Assembly (NCBI GenBank): GCA_039619475.1
Contig: CM077115.1
Span: forward strand, 177,142,060-177,206,059
Direction: 5' to 3'
Source: Icerya purchasi
Taxonomy: Eukaryota; Arthropoda; Insecta; Hemiptera; Monophlebidae
DNA length: 64,000 bases
Positions 33,852 through 43,474 of the stretch are shown here, one piece after another. The first letter of the stretch is position 1. Each line of letters starts with the position of its first letter. Position numbers and translations under genes: made by a program. The notes under the pieces are model-generated. The model was not told the DNA's origin and searched no databases. It saw nothing but the letters and a program-made list of their open reading frames with translations.

Positions 33852-35346
33852 TGGTTTACTCTACTGACACTCCTAAGGTTCCTTCAGGTACACTTTGTAT
33901 GTTTGCAGGTGATACTGTTCTGCTTTCAGTCAGCAGCTCTTATGAAATTGCAGTCGTTCGTTCGTTCGTATGGAGCTAGAAAATAAACTTAATATCTATC
34001 GGTAGTCCAGATATCCCGCTGGAGCGCGCTATTCGTGACGTTATGTACATCATGTCTATTAATTCTATTACTATTTAAAAAAAAAAAAAAGATCTTGCAA
34101 CTATACAAATGATCCAAAGTTTGAAACTCCCCACACTCGCACATGGGACTCGAAACCGCTTTCCATTTGTTCAATGTGCAGGCACATCTACCTTGTCCCG
34201 TACGGAATCTATTTATTCTACAGTACACTATTCCCGTTGTGATAGGTTCATTTCCGGAGGTTCTATGCTAGGATCTTGTACTAAATCTGCGTTAGTGGCT
34301 TTACTATTTGCCCATTCATTTTTCCATCTTTCTTTCCAGTTTCTTGAGGTGTTCTCCATATGTACTGCCGATCTCCAGGGAGGCCGTCTAGACTTCAGTT
34401 CCCTTATTGGTTTGTAGTCTTTATCTACATGAATTAAGCAGTTCTCTATGTGTGTAAAATTTTCCCAATGTTTTCGGAAGGCCTCTTCTCGTCTTATCTG
34501 TAGAGGGGCAATGTGAGCGAGAACAGGAAGCCAGTCTTTATTCGTTGACCATAATGTCCCGCTAATTATTCGCATTGCGGCTCTCAACTGGACATCTATT
34601 TTCTCAGTGTGCGCACTATTCAGCCAAACAGGTGCGCAATACTCCGCTGCTGAGCAAGCAAGCGCTAGAGTTGTTGTTCTCAGCACCTTAGCAGCTGCTC
34701 CCCATCCTGTGCAGGGCAAAATTGCAGTCAAAAACCTACAGCTAGTCATTGATAACATTTGCGACTGGACAAAAAACCGGAAAATTAAATTGAATGAACA
34801 TAAATCTATCACGGTTGATTTTTCCTTGCGCTCTGCCAGGTATATTCCGTCAACTGTGAATGGGAAACCCATTTCGAATAGTGATTCAGTTAAATATTTA
34901 GGGATGCATCTCGATCGCCGCCTAAACTGGAAGCATCATGTCAAAATCAAACGCCAAGAACATGGCATTTGATTACGCGAATTGTACTGGCTGCTTGAGT
35001 ACCTCTCTCCCGTTAGTTTAGCCAATAGACGATTCATATACCTATCCATCCTAAAGCCTATTTGGAGTTACGGTATTCAACTCTGGAGTACTATCGAAAA
35101 AAAATTATTATTCAGAGATTTCAAAACAAAATACTTCGCCTGATAACCAAAGCGCCTTGCCATGTTCCCAATGCTGTGCTACATCGTGATTTAAAAATTC
35201 TAGATGTCGATGAAATTGCTAGTCTTCGCGACACGAAGCACGAATCCAAACTTTGCGCTCATCCAAACTCAGCTGCAGCTAAACTCCTCAATACAAAAGG
35301 AGATACTCGTAGATTAAAGCGAACCAACCCGCATGAGCTACTATAA
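33852..35346 (+). pseudogene. Jockey-like LINE RT, split by an insertion
   Basis: The plus-strand RT begins with TPKVPSGTLCMFAGDTVLL at 33870 (FAGD in place of the catalytic FADD) and SYEIAV. It is interrupted by 33956-34718, then resumes with VKNLQLVIDNICDWTKNRKI, a YLGMHLDRRLNWKHH block, and at 35062-35346 RFQNKILRLITKAP…VLHRDLKI, the usual post-RT end. It is inactive: the ADD motif is lost and frames are broken. It lacks the N-terminal part. Confidence 0.8.
33956..34718 (-). mobile_element. Nested 5'-truncated LINE with 11-bp TSD
   Basis: Minus-strand LINE end inserted inside the plus-strand RT. AAATTGCAGTC stands at 33945-33955 and again at 34719-34729. It codes for SAAEYCAPVWLNSAHTEKID, the RIISGTLWST block, WLPVLAHIAPLQIRREEAF, then VNRFRTGQGRC-like text and CECGEFQTLDHLYSC. 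Its 3' end is three GAAC units instead of poly(A). A T-run at about 34077-34090 interrupts the last 30 codons. The first 50 codons of the open frame that starts at 34872 belong to the host LINE's antisense strand and are not coding. Confidence 0.88.
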
Positions 35347-37194
35347 CTTGTTACTCTTATCTTATATATTCTTATTTATATTTAGATTTATCAAAATTTA
35401 AGCGTTATTTTAGTTGATAGTTCTGGGATAAGGCAATGGTCGAATCTTTATCTTCGTTAGTTATTTTATTATTATTAAAATTATTGTGTATATGCCTTTG
35501 GGCAGTTAAATATAGCAAATAAATGAAGAAAATTTTTTTTTTTTTTTTGAAAAAGCCGATCCTAAAAATAATATGAAAGCATGTTTTTTTTAAAAGTTAT
35601 ATTTGTTAAAAATTCTTCATAATAAATCTATATTGCTTGGCTCATAGGTCTTTACATCTTTCAAGGGTCGCAAGCGACACTTAAAATTTTTTTGTTGTTT
35701 TTTTCTTCTTTTTTTTTAAAATACATATATAATTCATTTTAAATCAGTGATATTTCTCATAAATGAGAGCAATGCAGTAACGGACTTAATTTCGTTTTCC
35801 GTACGTTAAGCAAAAAATAATTTTTAATTTACGATTATTCGCCATTAAATTTATAATTTGATGAGGGGAAATTGCGTAAATAAATTAAAATTTAATACAT
35901 TTCATTTGATAAGGAGATTTTTCGGGAATTGTCGTCTTAGGCCGCAGCCACTAGTAACTTTTAGTCTGGCTGTTCTTCGTTAATGTTGCGCAGAGTGCAG
36001 TAGCTCACAGCATTATATAATCATCGAAACTTCCGGCACGTGTCTTAATTTTCTTCCCTAAATACTTATTAAAAACCAGTAAATATTAATATAAATTCTT
36101 TCGGCTTACTTCGCAAAATTTGGCGCCACCGGCTGTCGATGTTAGACGAGGGGAGCGGTTGTCATGGTAAAGCAAATTGCCGCGTCTCCAACGAAATAAA
36201 AACGTCAAATTCATTTTCAAAAATCTAAAAGTGCAGGCCTCTCGCCAAGTTTAATTCGATTTTTTATTCTTTTCCTGTAAACAGCATTAGGTTTTTTTCT
36301 ACGCTGTTATCCGGACGAAAGAGTATTCTTTCTTAGACGAAACACGAAATTTGCATGTTTCCACGAACAAAAGGAAGAAAGAAATTTCGAAAGCCGGAAC
36401 AAGAATCGAACTTCATTTGTCGGCTTCCCTGAACAAACACTTAAACACAATTCCTTTTACTGGTACCTTCAAAAAACGGCGACTCGTTTTTCTATAGAAA
36501 ATAACATTTCTTTTAGGATGAAGAATATTGTATGTATATACCTATTATGTATAAACATGTGTATCAATGTATACATGTGTAGGTATGTGTGCGTGTGGTT
36601 AACAAAACAGCAATTTTTCCAAAACACGAATAATGTGATAAACGAAATCATGATTAAAATTTAAACGCATTCTAAGTTGAATAATGTGAAATTACCTTAA
36701 GTAACTACAATCTGACATTTTTCCGAAATAATCGTTATATTTGTCAAAAAATAAGATAGAAGTTCACATAGAAAAAGCTGTTTAATAAATATGTACAACT
36801 GGCAGATGTTTTGGAGAAAATCGGCATGCATGTAAAAAGTTATCCGTCTTTGAAACAGGTTGATGAATTTTGTAGAATTATTAATTCACTTTTCCGTGTA
36901 CTACGAATTTCTATCTTAGTTTTCTGGTTAATGTAACAATGGCAATAGATAATGATAATATAATTTTAATATCGGAACAACAACGATTATTATTAATATT
37001 TTTTATCTTAAAATTATTTTCGTATGGAATTCAATCATAAGAGCAGTAATGAAAAAGATCGACAAAAAGCACGAAGGTGTGTTTAAAATTTCCCAATGTC
37101 AAATGAATATGTTCGAGATTCGTAACGTAAAATCCAAATTTTAAACAAATGTTCTAAAATGTTTCCGTTCTTACGTTTTCTTCATTTTTTGGAT
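35347..37194. other. No gene seen
   Basis: The first about 180 bases are probably the 3' untranslated end of the LINE above (AAATAAATG near 35518). The rest is AT-rich, with a T-run at 35532-35545 and TATACATGTG-type repeats near 36540-36590. Confidence 0.45.
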
Positions 37195-37455
37195 TTTAAG
37201 ATTCTTAGCCGGCTACGAATCAGCCACGTAACTGTCTCGCACAGTCATATAATATCTTTGCCTCCGATTATGTGCTTCTTCTATGGCCAGACTGGTATAC
37301 CGACAGTTCCACAGATACTTCTCACCTGCCCAAAGTTCGCCACGTTCCGGACGCAACATGGCCTACCCAGTAACATACAGGATTGTCTGGCAAATACTAC
37401 AACTAATGGGCACAAAGCCTTCGTTAGTTCAAGTGGTTTGATCGAACATATATAA
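37195..37455 (+). pseudogene. LINE ORF2 C-terminal fragment
   Basis: The frame has LSRLRISHVTVSHSHII, CFFYGQTGIPTVPQILLTCP and KFATFRTQHGLPSN, matching the zinc-like tail of LINE ORF2 as in 28265-28609. The first Cys motif is altered (CFFYG). No poly(A) or duplication is evident. Confidence 0.7.
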
Positions 37456-37702
37456 GTTACCTCTGTTTATGTATACAAATGGCGCATATAAAAAACATAA
37501 GGAGGAGAACTAAAAAAGAATAATGAAAAAAAAAAATTAGTCTTAAAATTGCAATTCAGAAATAATTAGTCTGCTGAGAAATATTTCATTTATCGTCCAA
37601 TCTTGTAAACTGGTTCTCTTTTTTTTTTTTTTTTTTTTTTTTGTATTTGTAGGGTTGAAAAACAGTTCGAATGTTTTTATCAATAACTGATACATTTTGT
37701 TG

Positions 37703-38100
37703 TTCTTTTTTTTTTTATCATTAAGTGGGTTTGACAGCAAGAACATTAGCCCAAGAAATGGAAAGGAAGAGCAATAAATTTATACTCTTACGTGTTCATA
37801 GACAGAGAATAAAAATACTTCAAGGTCAGGAATAACTGGAAAAAAAAAGGAAATGATAAAATGAAAGCCGCACTATAGGGAGTAGTAATATCAAGATTTA
37901 ACAGCGAAGAATAGAAGGACGATTGATCAACAGAGAATGTGATCAGCATCACAAGTAAAGTATATGGAAGGAGATTTAAAAGGACAAAATGGAGTAGATG
38001 CAGATGAAAACCGAGAAAAGGATACAGGAAGAAGACTGTAGTTAAAACAAAGGCGACAAATAGCAGAAATTGTACAGCGTTTAAGAGTGGGTTACCTCGT
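37703..38100 (-). repeat. Repeat related to 51181-51400
   Basis: A T-run at 37706-37716 is followed by GGGTTTGACAGCAAGAACAT and AGCCCAAGAA, matching 51181-51260 (T-run, GGGTTCGTCAATATGGACAT, GGCTCAAGAA). On the minus strand both would be 3' ends of the same retroelement with an A tail. The purine-rich continuation to 38100 fits the antisense of a pyrimidine-rich ORF. Family not identified. Confidence 0.45.
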
Positions 38101-38225
38101 CAGTATTGAAAATAACAGTAAATTATAGTTTTTTTTTTTTTTTTTTTTTTTTTTTTGTGAAAGCAACATCCTGTACCGTGTTTAACTGCTGTGGCTATTA
38201 CAGTACGAAGATGCGCAGTTTGTTT

Positions 38226-40349
38226 TTATAGATATCTGATTATTCCGCTAGTTCTGATAAATTGTGTTATGGATAAAATTGCATCGGGGGAATTCTCAAG
38301 AATGTTGGTGACTGTTTTGTTATTAATTGAAGGGGGCCGGTGAGGTGATAATGCTGGACAGTCGCATAGTATATGAGGAGTTGAGGGAGCAAAATCTTGG
38401 CCACAGAAAGGACAATTCGTAGGAGAGGGGGTTCTTTGCAAAATAAAATTATGCGACATGGCCGTATGGCCTATGCGCAAGCGGCTAAGTACACAGAAAT
38501 CTCTGCGGGAAATGCTTTTTTCTGGCCACCATGGTTCCGTTGAGGGTTTAATTAACCTCGAGAAAGTCTGACACGAGGACCAATGGGTTTTCCATAAGGA
38601 CGTGAGATTATTGAAGATTATGTTCGAGAGATAAGGTGGAGGTGGGCTGTTACTAGGCGAGGGGCAATATATTTCTGCTCGGGCGGATGTATCGACGCGT
38701 TCATGTCCAGGAATCCCTGCATGGCTGGGCGCCCACAGAAAGGATACGGAGCACTGTCTCTTAATAAGTTCGTATAATACCTGCTGGGTTCGAATTGCTA
38801 CAGGATGTTTGGTGAGGGGATTAGAAATTGTCAATAAGGCCGCGGATGAATCAGATACCAGCAGGGCTTTCTGTGATGTAGGCTCTGTAGAAAGAAAATA
38901 TTCCAAACAGAAAAATACTGCGTATATTTCAGCATCCAGTACCGAGCAATTGTCATTCAGTCGAATGCTTCGAATCACGTCGCAGACTTCAAAGGAACAG
39001 GCGGTTGGGGAAGAAGTAGCCTCTGGGGTAGCCTTGGCAGCATCCGTGTAGAAAAAGAGGTGGTCGGGGTATTTTTGCATTGTTGCTGTTGTCAACTGAA
39101 CGATATTCGGGTGCAGGGGTTTATTATACTTCGTCAGGGAAAAGTTAACATCAATGTTTAAAGGGGCCCACGGCGGAATCATGATGTTAGGAGCTAGGTT
39201 AGGGAAAGGGATTACGCTCACGTTGTGCTGCGATAGGAGAGCCAGGATTTCTGGTAGTGGGTCATTAGGGAACTCTGGAGTATTGGGGAGATCATTTGTG
39301 TCAATAGGACAGGCACGTTTACTAGAGAAAAGAGCGAGGGTCTCACGGTGGTAATAATAGGTTCGGAAATACTTTAGTGGGGGAGTGCCTAACAAGGCAC
39401 ACAAACTTACAGACGGGGAAGTTCTATGTGCGCCTAGTATCGTGCGGAGCGCCGTGTGGTGTACTGAATCAAGGGATTTAAGTAAAGAGGGACTGGCTGA
39501 CGCATACGCCTGGGACCCGTAGTTTATTCTGGAAATGACTAAGGATTTGTATATGGAGAGGAGAGTTTTCGGAGGTACATTATACTTTGTGTTTGATACA
39601 TATTTAAGAATAGATAGGAATTTATGACATTTAACTTTAAGATTGGATATGTGGGATCGCCAAGTTAGCTTTTGATCGAACAGTAGTCCAAGGAAAGTAG
39701 CAGTAGGGTGGAAATGAAGTGAGGAATTTTCTAGATTGTGGCGAATGCTGGAAGAGTTTCGACGTCCCCTATAGAAATCAACACAGATAGACTTAGATGG
39801 AGAAAACACAAGACCATTATTGTTACACCAGGATTGTAGTTTTGAAATAGTTTTTTGTAGGATTTTTTGAGCATTTGCTAGAAAACTGGAAGACAGGGAA
39901 ATGTTTAAGTCGTCAAAGTAAAGCCGGGCGTTTACAGGCGGAGCAATACAATCATTTATATCATTGATATAAAAAATAAACAAGGTTGCACTAAGGGCAG
40001 ATCCTTGTGGTAAGCCATTCTCAGTTTGAATGGTGCTCGATGTTGACGAACCAATCTTAACATGGAACGTTCTGTTTGTTAAAAAATTATTCAGATACCC
40101 TGCCATGTTTCCACTTATACCAGCTGTTGTCAACTTGGATAAGAGGCCGTATCGCCATACTCTGTCGAACGCCTTTTCTATATCGAAAAAGACGGAGTAT
40201 ACATGTTGGCGTCTGTGAAATGCTGTTAATATTTGCCTTTGTAGGCTCAGCAGATGATTAACTGTAGTACGCTTCTTACGCCCTCCGGCTTGTGACGAGG
40301 ATAGGAGATTATTCTGTTCAAGAAAGAAAAGGAGACGCCGATTAACCAT
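38226..40349 (-). CDS. LINE ORF2 part: RT, RNase H, zinc tail
   Basis: 707 open codons. RT blocks: SSQAGGRKKRTTVNHLL, VFFDIEKAFDRVW (first catalytic Asp), NGLPQGSALSATLF, and LYFDDLNISL, where the second and third catalytic Asp are kept but the usual Ala is Phe. RNase H: FFYTDAAK, a Glu in LDAEIYAV, LLVSDSSAAL and SHAGIPGHERVD. Tail: GHTAMSHNFIL and CPFCGQ…HILCDCPAL. The role is copying LINE RNA into the genome. The frameshift upstream and missing endonuclease make this copy non-autonomous. The long intact frame implies a fairly recent insertion. Confidence 0.88.
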   Translation of the reverse strand: MVNRRLLFFLEQNNLLSSSQAGGRKKRTTVNHLLSLQRQILTAFHRRQHVYSVFFDIEKAFDRVWRYGLLSKLTTAGISGNMAGYLNNFLTNRTFHVKIGSSTSSTIQTENGLPQGSALSATLFIFYINDINDCIAPPVNARLYFDDLNISLSSSFLANAQKILQKTISKLQSWCNNNGLVFSPSKSICVDFYRGRRNSSSIRHNLENSSLHFHPTATFLGLLFDQKLTWRSHISNLKVKCHKFLSILKYVSNTKYNVPPKTLLSIYKSLVISRINYGSQAYASASPSLLKSLDSVHHTALRTILGAHRTSPSVSLCALLGTPPLKYFRTYYYHRETLALFSSKRACPIDTNDLPNTPEFPNDPLPEILALLSQHNVSVIPFPNLAPNIMIPPWAPLNIDVNFSLTKYNKPLHPNIVQLTTATMQKYPDHLFFYTDAAKATPEATSSPTACSFEVCDVIRSIRLNDNCSVLDAEIYAVFFCLEYFLSTEPTSQKALLVSDSSAALLTISNPLTKHPVAIRTQQVLYELIKRQCSVSFLWAPSHAGIPGHERVDTSARAEIYCPSPSNSPPPPYLSNIIFNNLTSLWKTHWSSCQTFSRLIKPSTEPWWPEKSISRRDFCVLSRLRIGHTAMSHNFILQRTPSPTNCPFCGQDFAPSTPHILCDCPALSPHRPPSINNKTVTNILENSPDAILSITQFIRTSGIIRYL

Positions 40350-41086
40350 TTTTTCCAGCGTTTTTGAGAGGACACTTATGAGGGATCCTGTAGTTTTGTG
40401 GAAAAAGAGGATCTTTATTTTGCTTCAGAATAGGAATAACAACTGCTAATTTCCATGGCTCAGGGATCGATCCGGAGAACCATATTTGGTTATAGATATG
40501 TAAGAGGAAGTTTTTCGCTGATGGAGGTAAGTGTTTTAATATATATGGATGGATGGAATCAGGCCCAGGCGCGCTGTTTGCAGTATGGTACTGGAGTTGA
40601 TAGTCTAGTTCAGAAATGGTGAAATGGCAATTGTAGGAAAGTGAGGAGTCAGAGATGATAGTTATTGGTTGCTGTTCCGTGGAATATTTCTTTAAAGAGA
40701 AGGCAGACGAATATGACGATGAGGATGGCTCGATTGCAAAATGATTCGCAAAAGCATTTGCGACTTCCAACGGGTCAGATAACATGGAACCATTCTGATT
40801 TATCGACAAGGAAGGGGTCGCACGATTAATACCGTTCAGTGCCTTAATTTTGTGCCAAATATTGTGACTAGAAGTATTTATGGAGATTGAATGCATAAAT
40901 TGCTGCCAAGATTCCTGTTTTTTGCGCCTAATGAGGCTCCTCGCTGCTGCACGGCGTTTTTTAAATTCGATCAAATCAGGATATAAGCCTGTTGATTTAA
41001 ACTTCCTAAGGGCATGTTTACGTTGGCGTATGGCTGTTCCTATTTCGGGGCACCACCATGGGATCCATCTGGATCTGTTTGTTGAG
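40342..41086 (-). pseudogene. LINE ORF2, N-terminal RT part
   Basis: Open from the truncated 5' border. It has a PWWCPEIG-type linker, a KKQESWQQFMHSI block, then APGPDSIHPYILKHLP and the VVIPILKQNKDP…NYR RT block 2. The frame is lost at about 40375-40390, just after NYR, by a small indel, and the remainder continues in the next frame as 38226-40349. Confidence 0.8.
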
Positions 41087-41322
41087 AATTATAGTTAGTA
41101 AAACATAAAAAGGTTTACGTTATATAGGGGAAGTGGCTGATGCGGTTAACAATATCGTTCGAATGTATATGCGAATAAATGTAATAAAAAGATACGAAAA
41201 TACAAGTTAACGCGGTCAAATAAAGCACTAATATCCGAGCAATCATAACATGCCGTAGAACAATCTCGGTCAATTTACCCGCTTAGATATTTATCTAACT
41301 TTCGTGTACGGAAGAATCGTAT

Positions 41323-42470
41323 TCAAAGAGAGAATTTGAAAAACAGCGCATATTGATGGTTATTTTTTATTGCATTATTTTTATTTACAAATTCCTCTAA
41401 TTTGTTTAATATACATTTTTCGTAGATCTTACTAAAATTTGATATTAACAGAATTGCTCTAGATAGAGCTTGACACCGTTGGTCTTTACCATTTTTTGGT
41501 AATATCACCGTCCTCATTATTTTCCACCTTTCAGGGTAATAATGATAATAAAATAATAAATTAATTAACTTAGTTATTACTTCAGGATATTTATCATTAA
41601 ACTTTTTTAAAAATCCGTTTGAGATTTTATCCACTCCTGTTGATATTCTATTTTTAAGATTCCTAATAATACCACTAATTTATTCTTTATGAATAATATT
41701 ATTTACATAACTCTTGTCATTATTTACAATTTGTTCTTTGAATGGTTTGGATGTTTTGTATAATTTAGAACTTAATAATTCTACTTTATCATTGTCTGAA
41801 TGTGCATAATTATCTAAAACGTGGGTATGCAAAAATTTTTATTTTTACTCATTAAAATTTTATAACCGATTTATTGTTTAACAGTTTTCTCCAAGCCTGC
41901 ATTTTTGCTAATTTAATGGTATAGTTATACTGTTTCAAGTTTTCCTTGTAATTATCATAATATATTGTTTTTAAATTTATGTTCTTTCAAGTTTGATATT
42001 TCTTATATATCGGATAGTATTATCCATCTTCATATGGTGTATATGAAGATGGATAATACTCTCCGAAACTAGTCGGTGTTTTATTTTTATTTTAAATAAT
42101 TTCTTATATAACTTATTCACAATATATTGTTGGTATTGTAAACTCGCATTCCACCAATAAACTGTAGATTTTTGTTAAATTATACTTGAGTGATGTAACA
42201 CCGTATTTACGTATTGCTCAAATTCATCTAACCAATTTTTAATCAAGTTTGTAGAATTACATGATACTTTTAAGTCTATTTTATGTGAAAATTTCACTAT
42301 ATTTATATCTAATTTATGATAGTTTATTGCCGTAATATATTCCTCGTTGCCCTTATACATTGCTTGAAACTCAAACAATTTATAACTATGGTTATTAAGG
42401 TTAATTTCATGAGATACACTGCAGTTGCTAATGAGATTTGTATCTCTTATTATTATTAATGTTTTTTCCA
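41323..42470 (-). pseudogene. Decayed CR1-like LINE (EN end and RT start)
   Basis: A minus-strand frame at 42175-42378 has FEFQAMYKGNEEY and YHKLDINIVKFSHKI, a linker-like text. Between 42170 and 41640 broken frames continue. From 41634 the frame reads DKISNGFLKKFNDKYPEVIT, ERWKIMRTVILPKNGKD and LISNFSKIYEKCILNKLEEF, which are RT blocks 1-2. It breaks off before the catalytic blocks. It is very AT-rich, with several stops. Confidence 0.7.
42016..42060. repeat. Perfect 20-bp hairpin
   Basis: AGTATTATCCATCTTCATAT at 42016-42035, a GGTGT loop, then the exact complement at 42041-42060. It lies inside the decayed CR1-like LINE and is not part of the LINE pattern. Confidence 0.9.
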
Positions 42471-42780
42471 GTATATTATTTATTTATTTGCAACAATGTA
42501 CAAACAACAGTCTTTCGGCTAATTACAGTTTGCACCTATAGAGCTAAACAACAGCATATAAATTACTAGCTAAAACAAACTCACATAAACCTGCACTGGC
42601 AAATTAAAACAATATGACTGAATAAACTTATAGTGGTATTACAATATGCCGACATGTATTCCTCAAAACTTACAATTGCATCTACATTCAAACTCAATCA
42701 TATAACTAAAACCCATATACACATACCAGCATTCCAGTTCCTCAAAAACTTCAGCCGGTAAGTAATTGTAAAATTTGAAA
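42471..42780 (-). repeat. Retroelement 3' tail (AAATAA)n type
   Basis: Read on the minus strand, this AT-rich stretch ends with CTGTAATTAG, CTGTTGT and an AAATAAATAAATAA tail. The same order occurs at 54283-54345, so both are probably 3' ends of one LINE or SINE family. No coding is seen. Confidence 0.5.
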
Positions 42781-42832
42781 AGACAAGAGTATTAATTGTA
42801 CTCTAAACAAACGAACGGCGCAGTCGCAGCAG

Positions 42833-42886
42833 TATATAAGCTCAGTGGATATGTGATCGGAGAAGCAGAGTTGTAGTTCAGTTTAT
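42833..42886 (+). promoter_or_regulatory. Candidate core promoter
   Basis: TATATAAG at 42833-42840 and an arthropod initiator-like TTCAGTTTA at 42878-42886, upstream of the 64-codon frame at 42920. The spacing (about 45) is longer than usual; CTCAGTGG at 42841 is too close. Plausible, unproven. Confidence 0.35.
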
Positions 42887-42919
42887 AGTGTCCAGCAGTC
42901 GACTAAGATCTTTAGAATT

Positions 42920-43114
42920 ATGGCAATCCAGGGTGTCACGCTGCACTTATCTAAAATGTTGTTGCAGTCACTCAGTAATGGTTCTATTGAAGAACATGAA
43001 AAGTGCTATGTCTTAGCTTTTCGTATGCGGAACGACGCATTTTTCCAGAAATTAAATGAGGGAACTTTAATACCGATTCTTTCCAATCAAAATGGAGAAA
43101 TTATCTCTCCATGA
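42920..43114 (+). CDS. Small hypothetical protein, 64 aa
   Basis: The frame starts in the context AATTATGGC, 87 bases after a TATA box. It is of mixed, protein-like composition (SNGSIEEHEKCYVLAFRMRN, then FFQKLNEGTLIPILSNQNG). No signal peptide or membrane segment. The LINE at 43173 inserted about 60 bases after the stop, within what would be its 3' untranslated region. The pre-insertion sequence resumes at 49565, and AATAAA occurs at about 49627. I do not recognise the family. It may be a small host gene or a chance frame. Confidence 0.4.
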   Translation: MAIQGVTLHLSKMLLQSLSNGSIEEHEKCYVLAFRMRNDAFFQKLNEGTLIPILSNQNGEIISP

Positions 43115-43474
43115 AATATATTACATATAAGAAGCAGACCTCAGCGACACGTCTGTAACTCGCAAGAATCTTGTTCGTTAATTGAATCGTTATCTCGTGT
43201 GCGTTCGCGTTCCCGTTATCAGCTCGGTAATCAGTTGTTTCGGCAGACCGGTGAGATCGCTTCATTGTTATCTATTTAGACAAATAATTTCGGTTTCTTC
43301 GCTGCCGCATTTAACTTTTACTTAGTAACCAATATCGTTTTATGTTACATTTCTTTTTTGCTTCTACATTTTAATAATTCAGTTCGTTTAAATTCACTTC
43401 GTTTTTTTTTTTTTTTTTTTTTTTTTATTATTATTATTATTTATTTTCCTCTCTCTTTCTAACCCAGTTGATCG

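Larger units (their letters stand above)
38129..41086 (-). mobile_element. 5'-truncated LINE (RT plus RNase H) with TSD
   Basis: Minus-strand insertion. Its A tail appears as a run of about 28 T starting at 38129. AATTATAG lies at both borders (38121-38128 and 41087-41094). Gag and endonuclease are missing. Coding sequence begins at the 5' border with an RSRWIPWWCPEIG block and runs through RT and RNase H with a single frame break. Confidence 0.85.

Noticed and set aside
34723..34872. First 50 codons of the long minus-strand frame 34228-34872
   Set aside because: They lie in the antisense of the older plus-strand LINE, beyond the 11-bp duplication; only the rest belongs to the inserted LINE.
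38809..39354. Plus-strand frames of 60-80 codons
   Set aside because: Shadows of the minus-strand RNase H and RT coding sequence.
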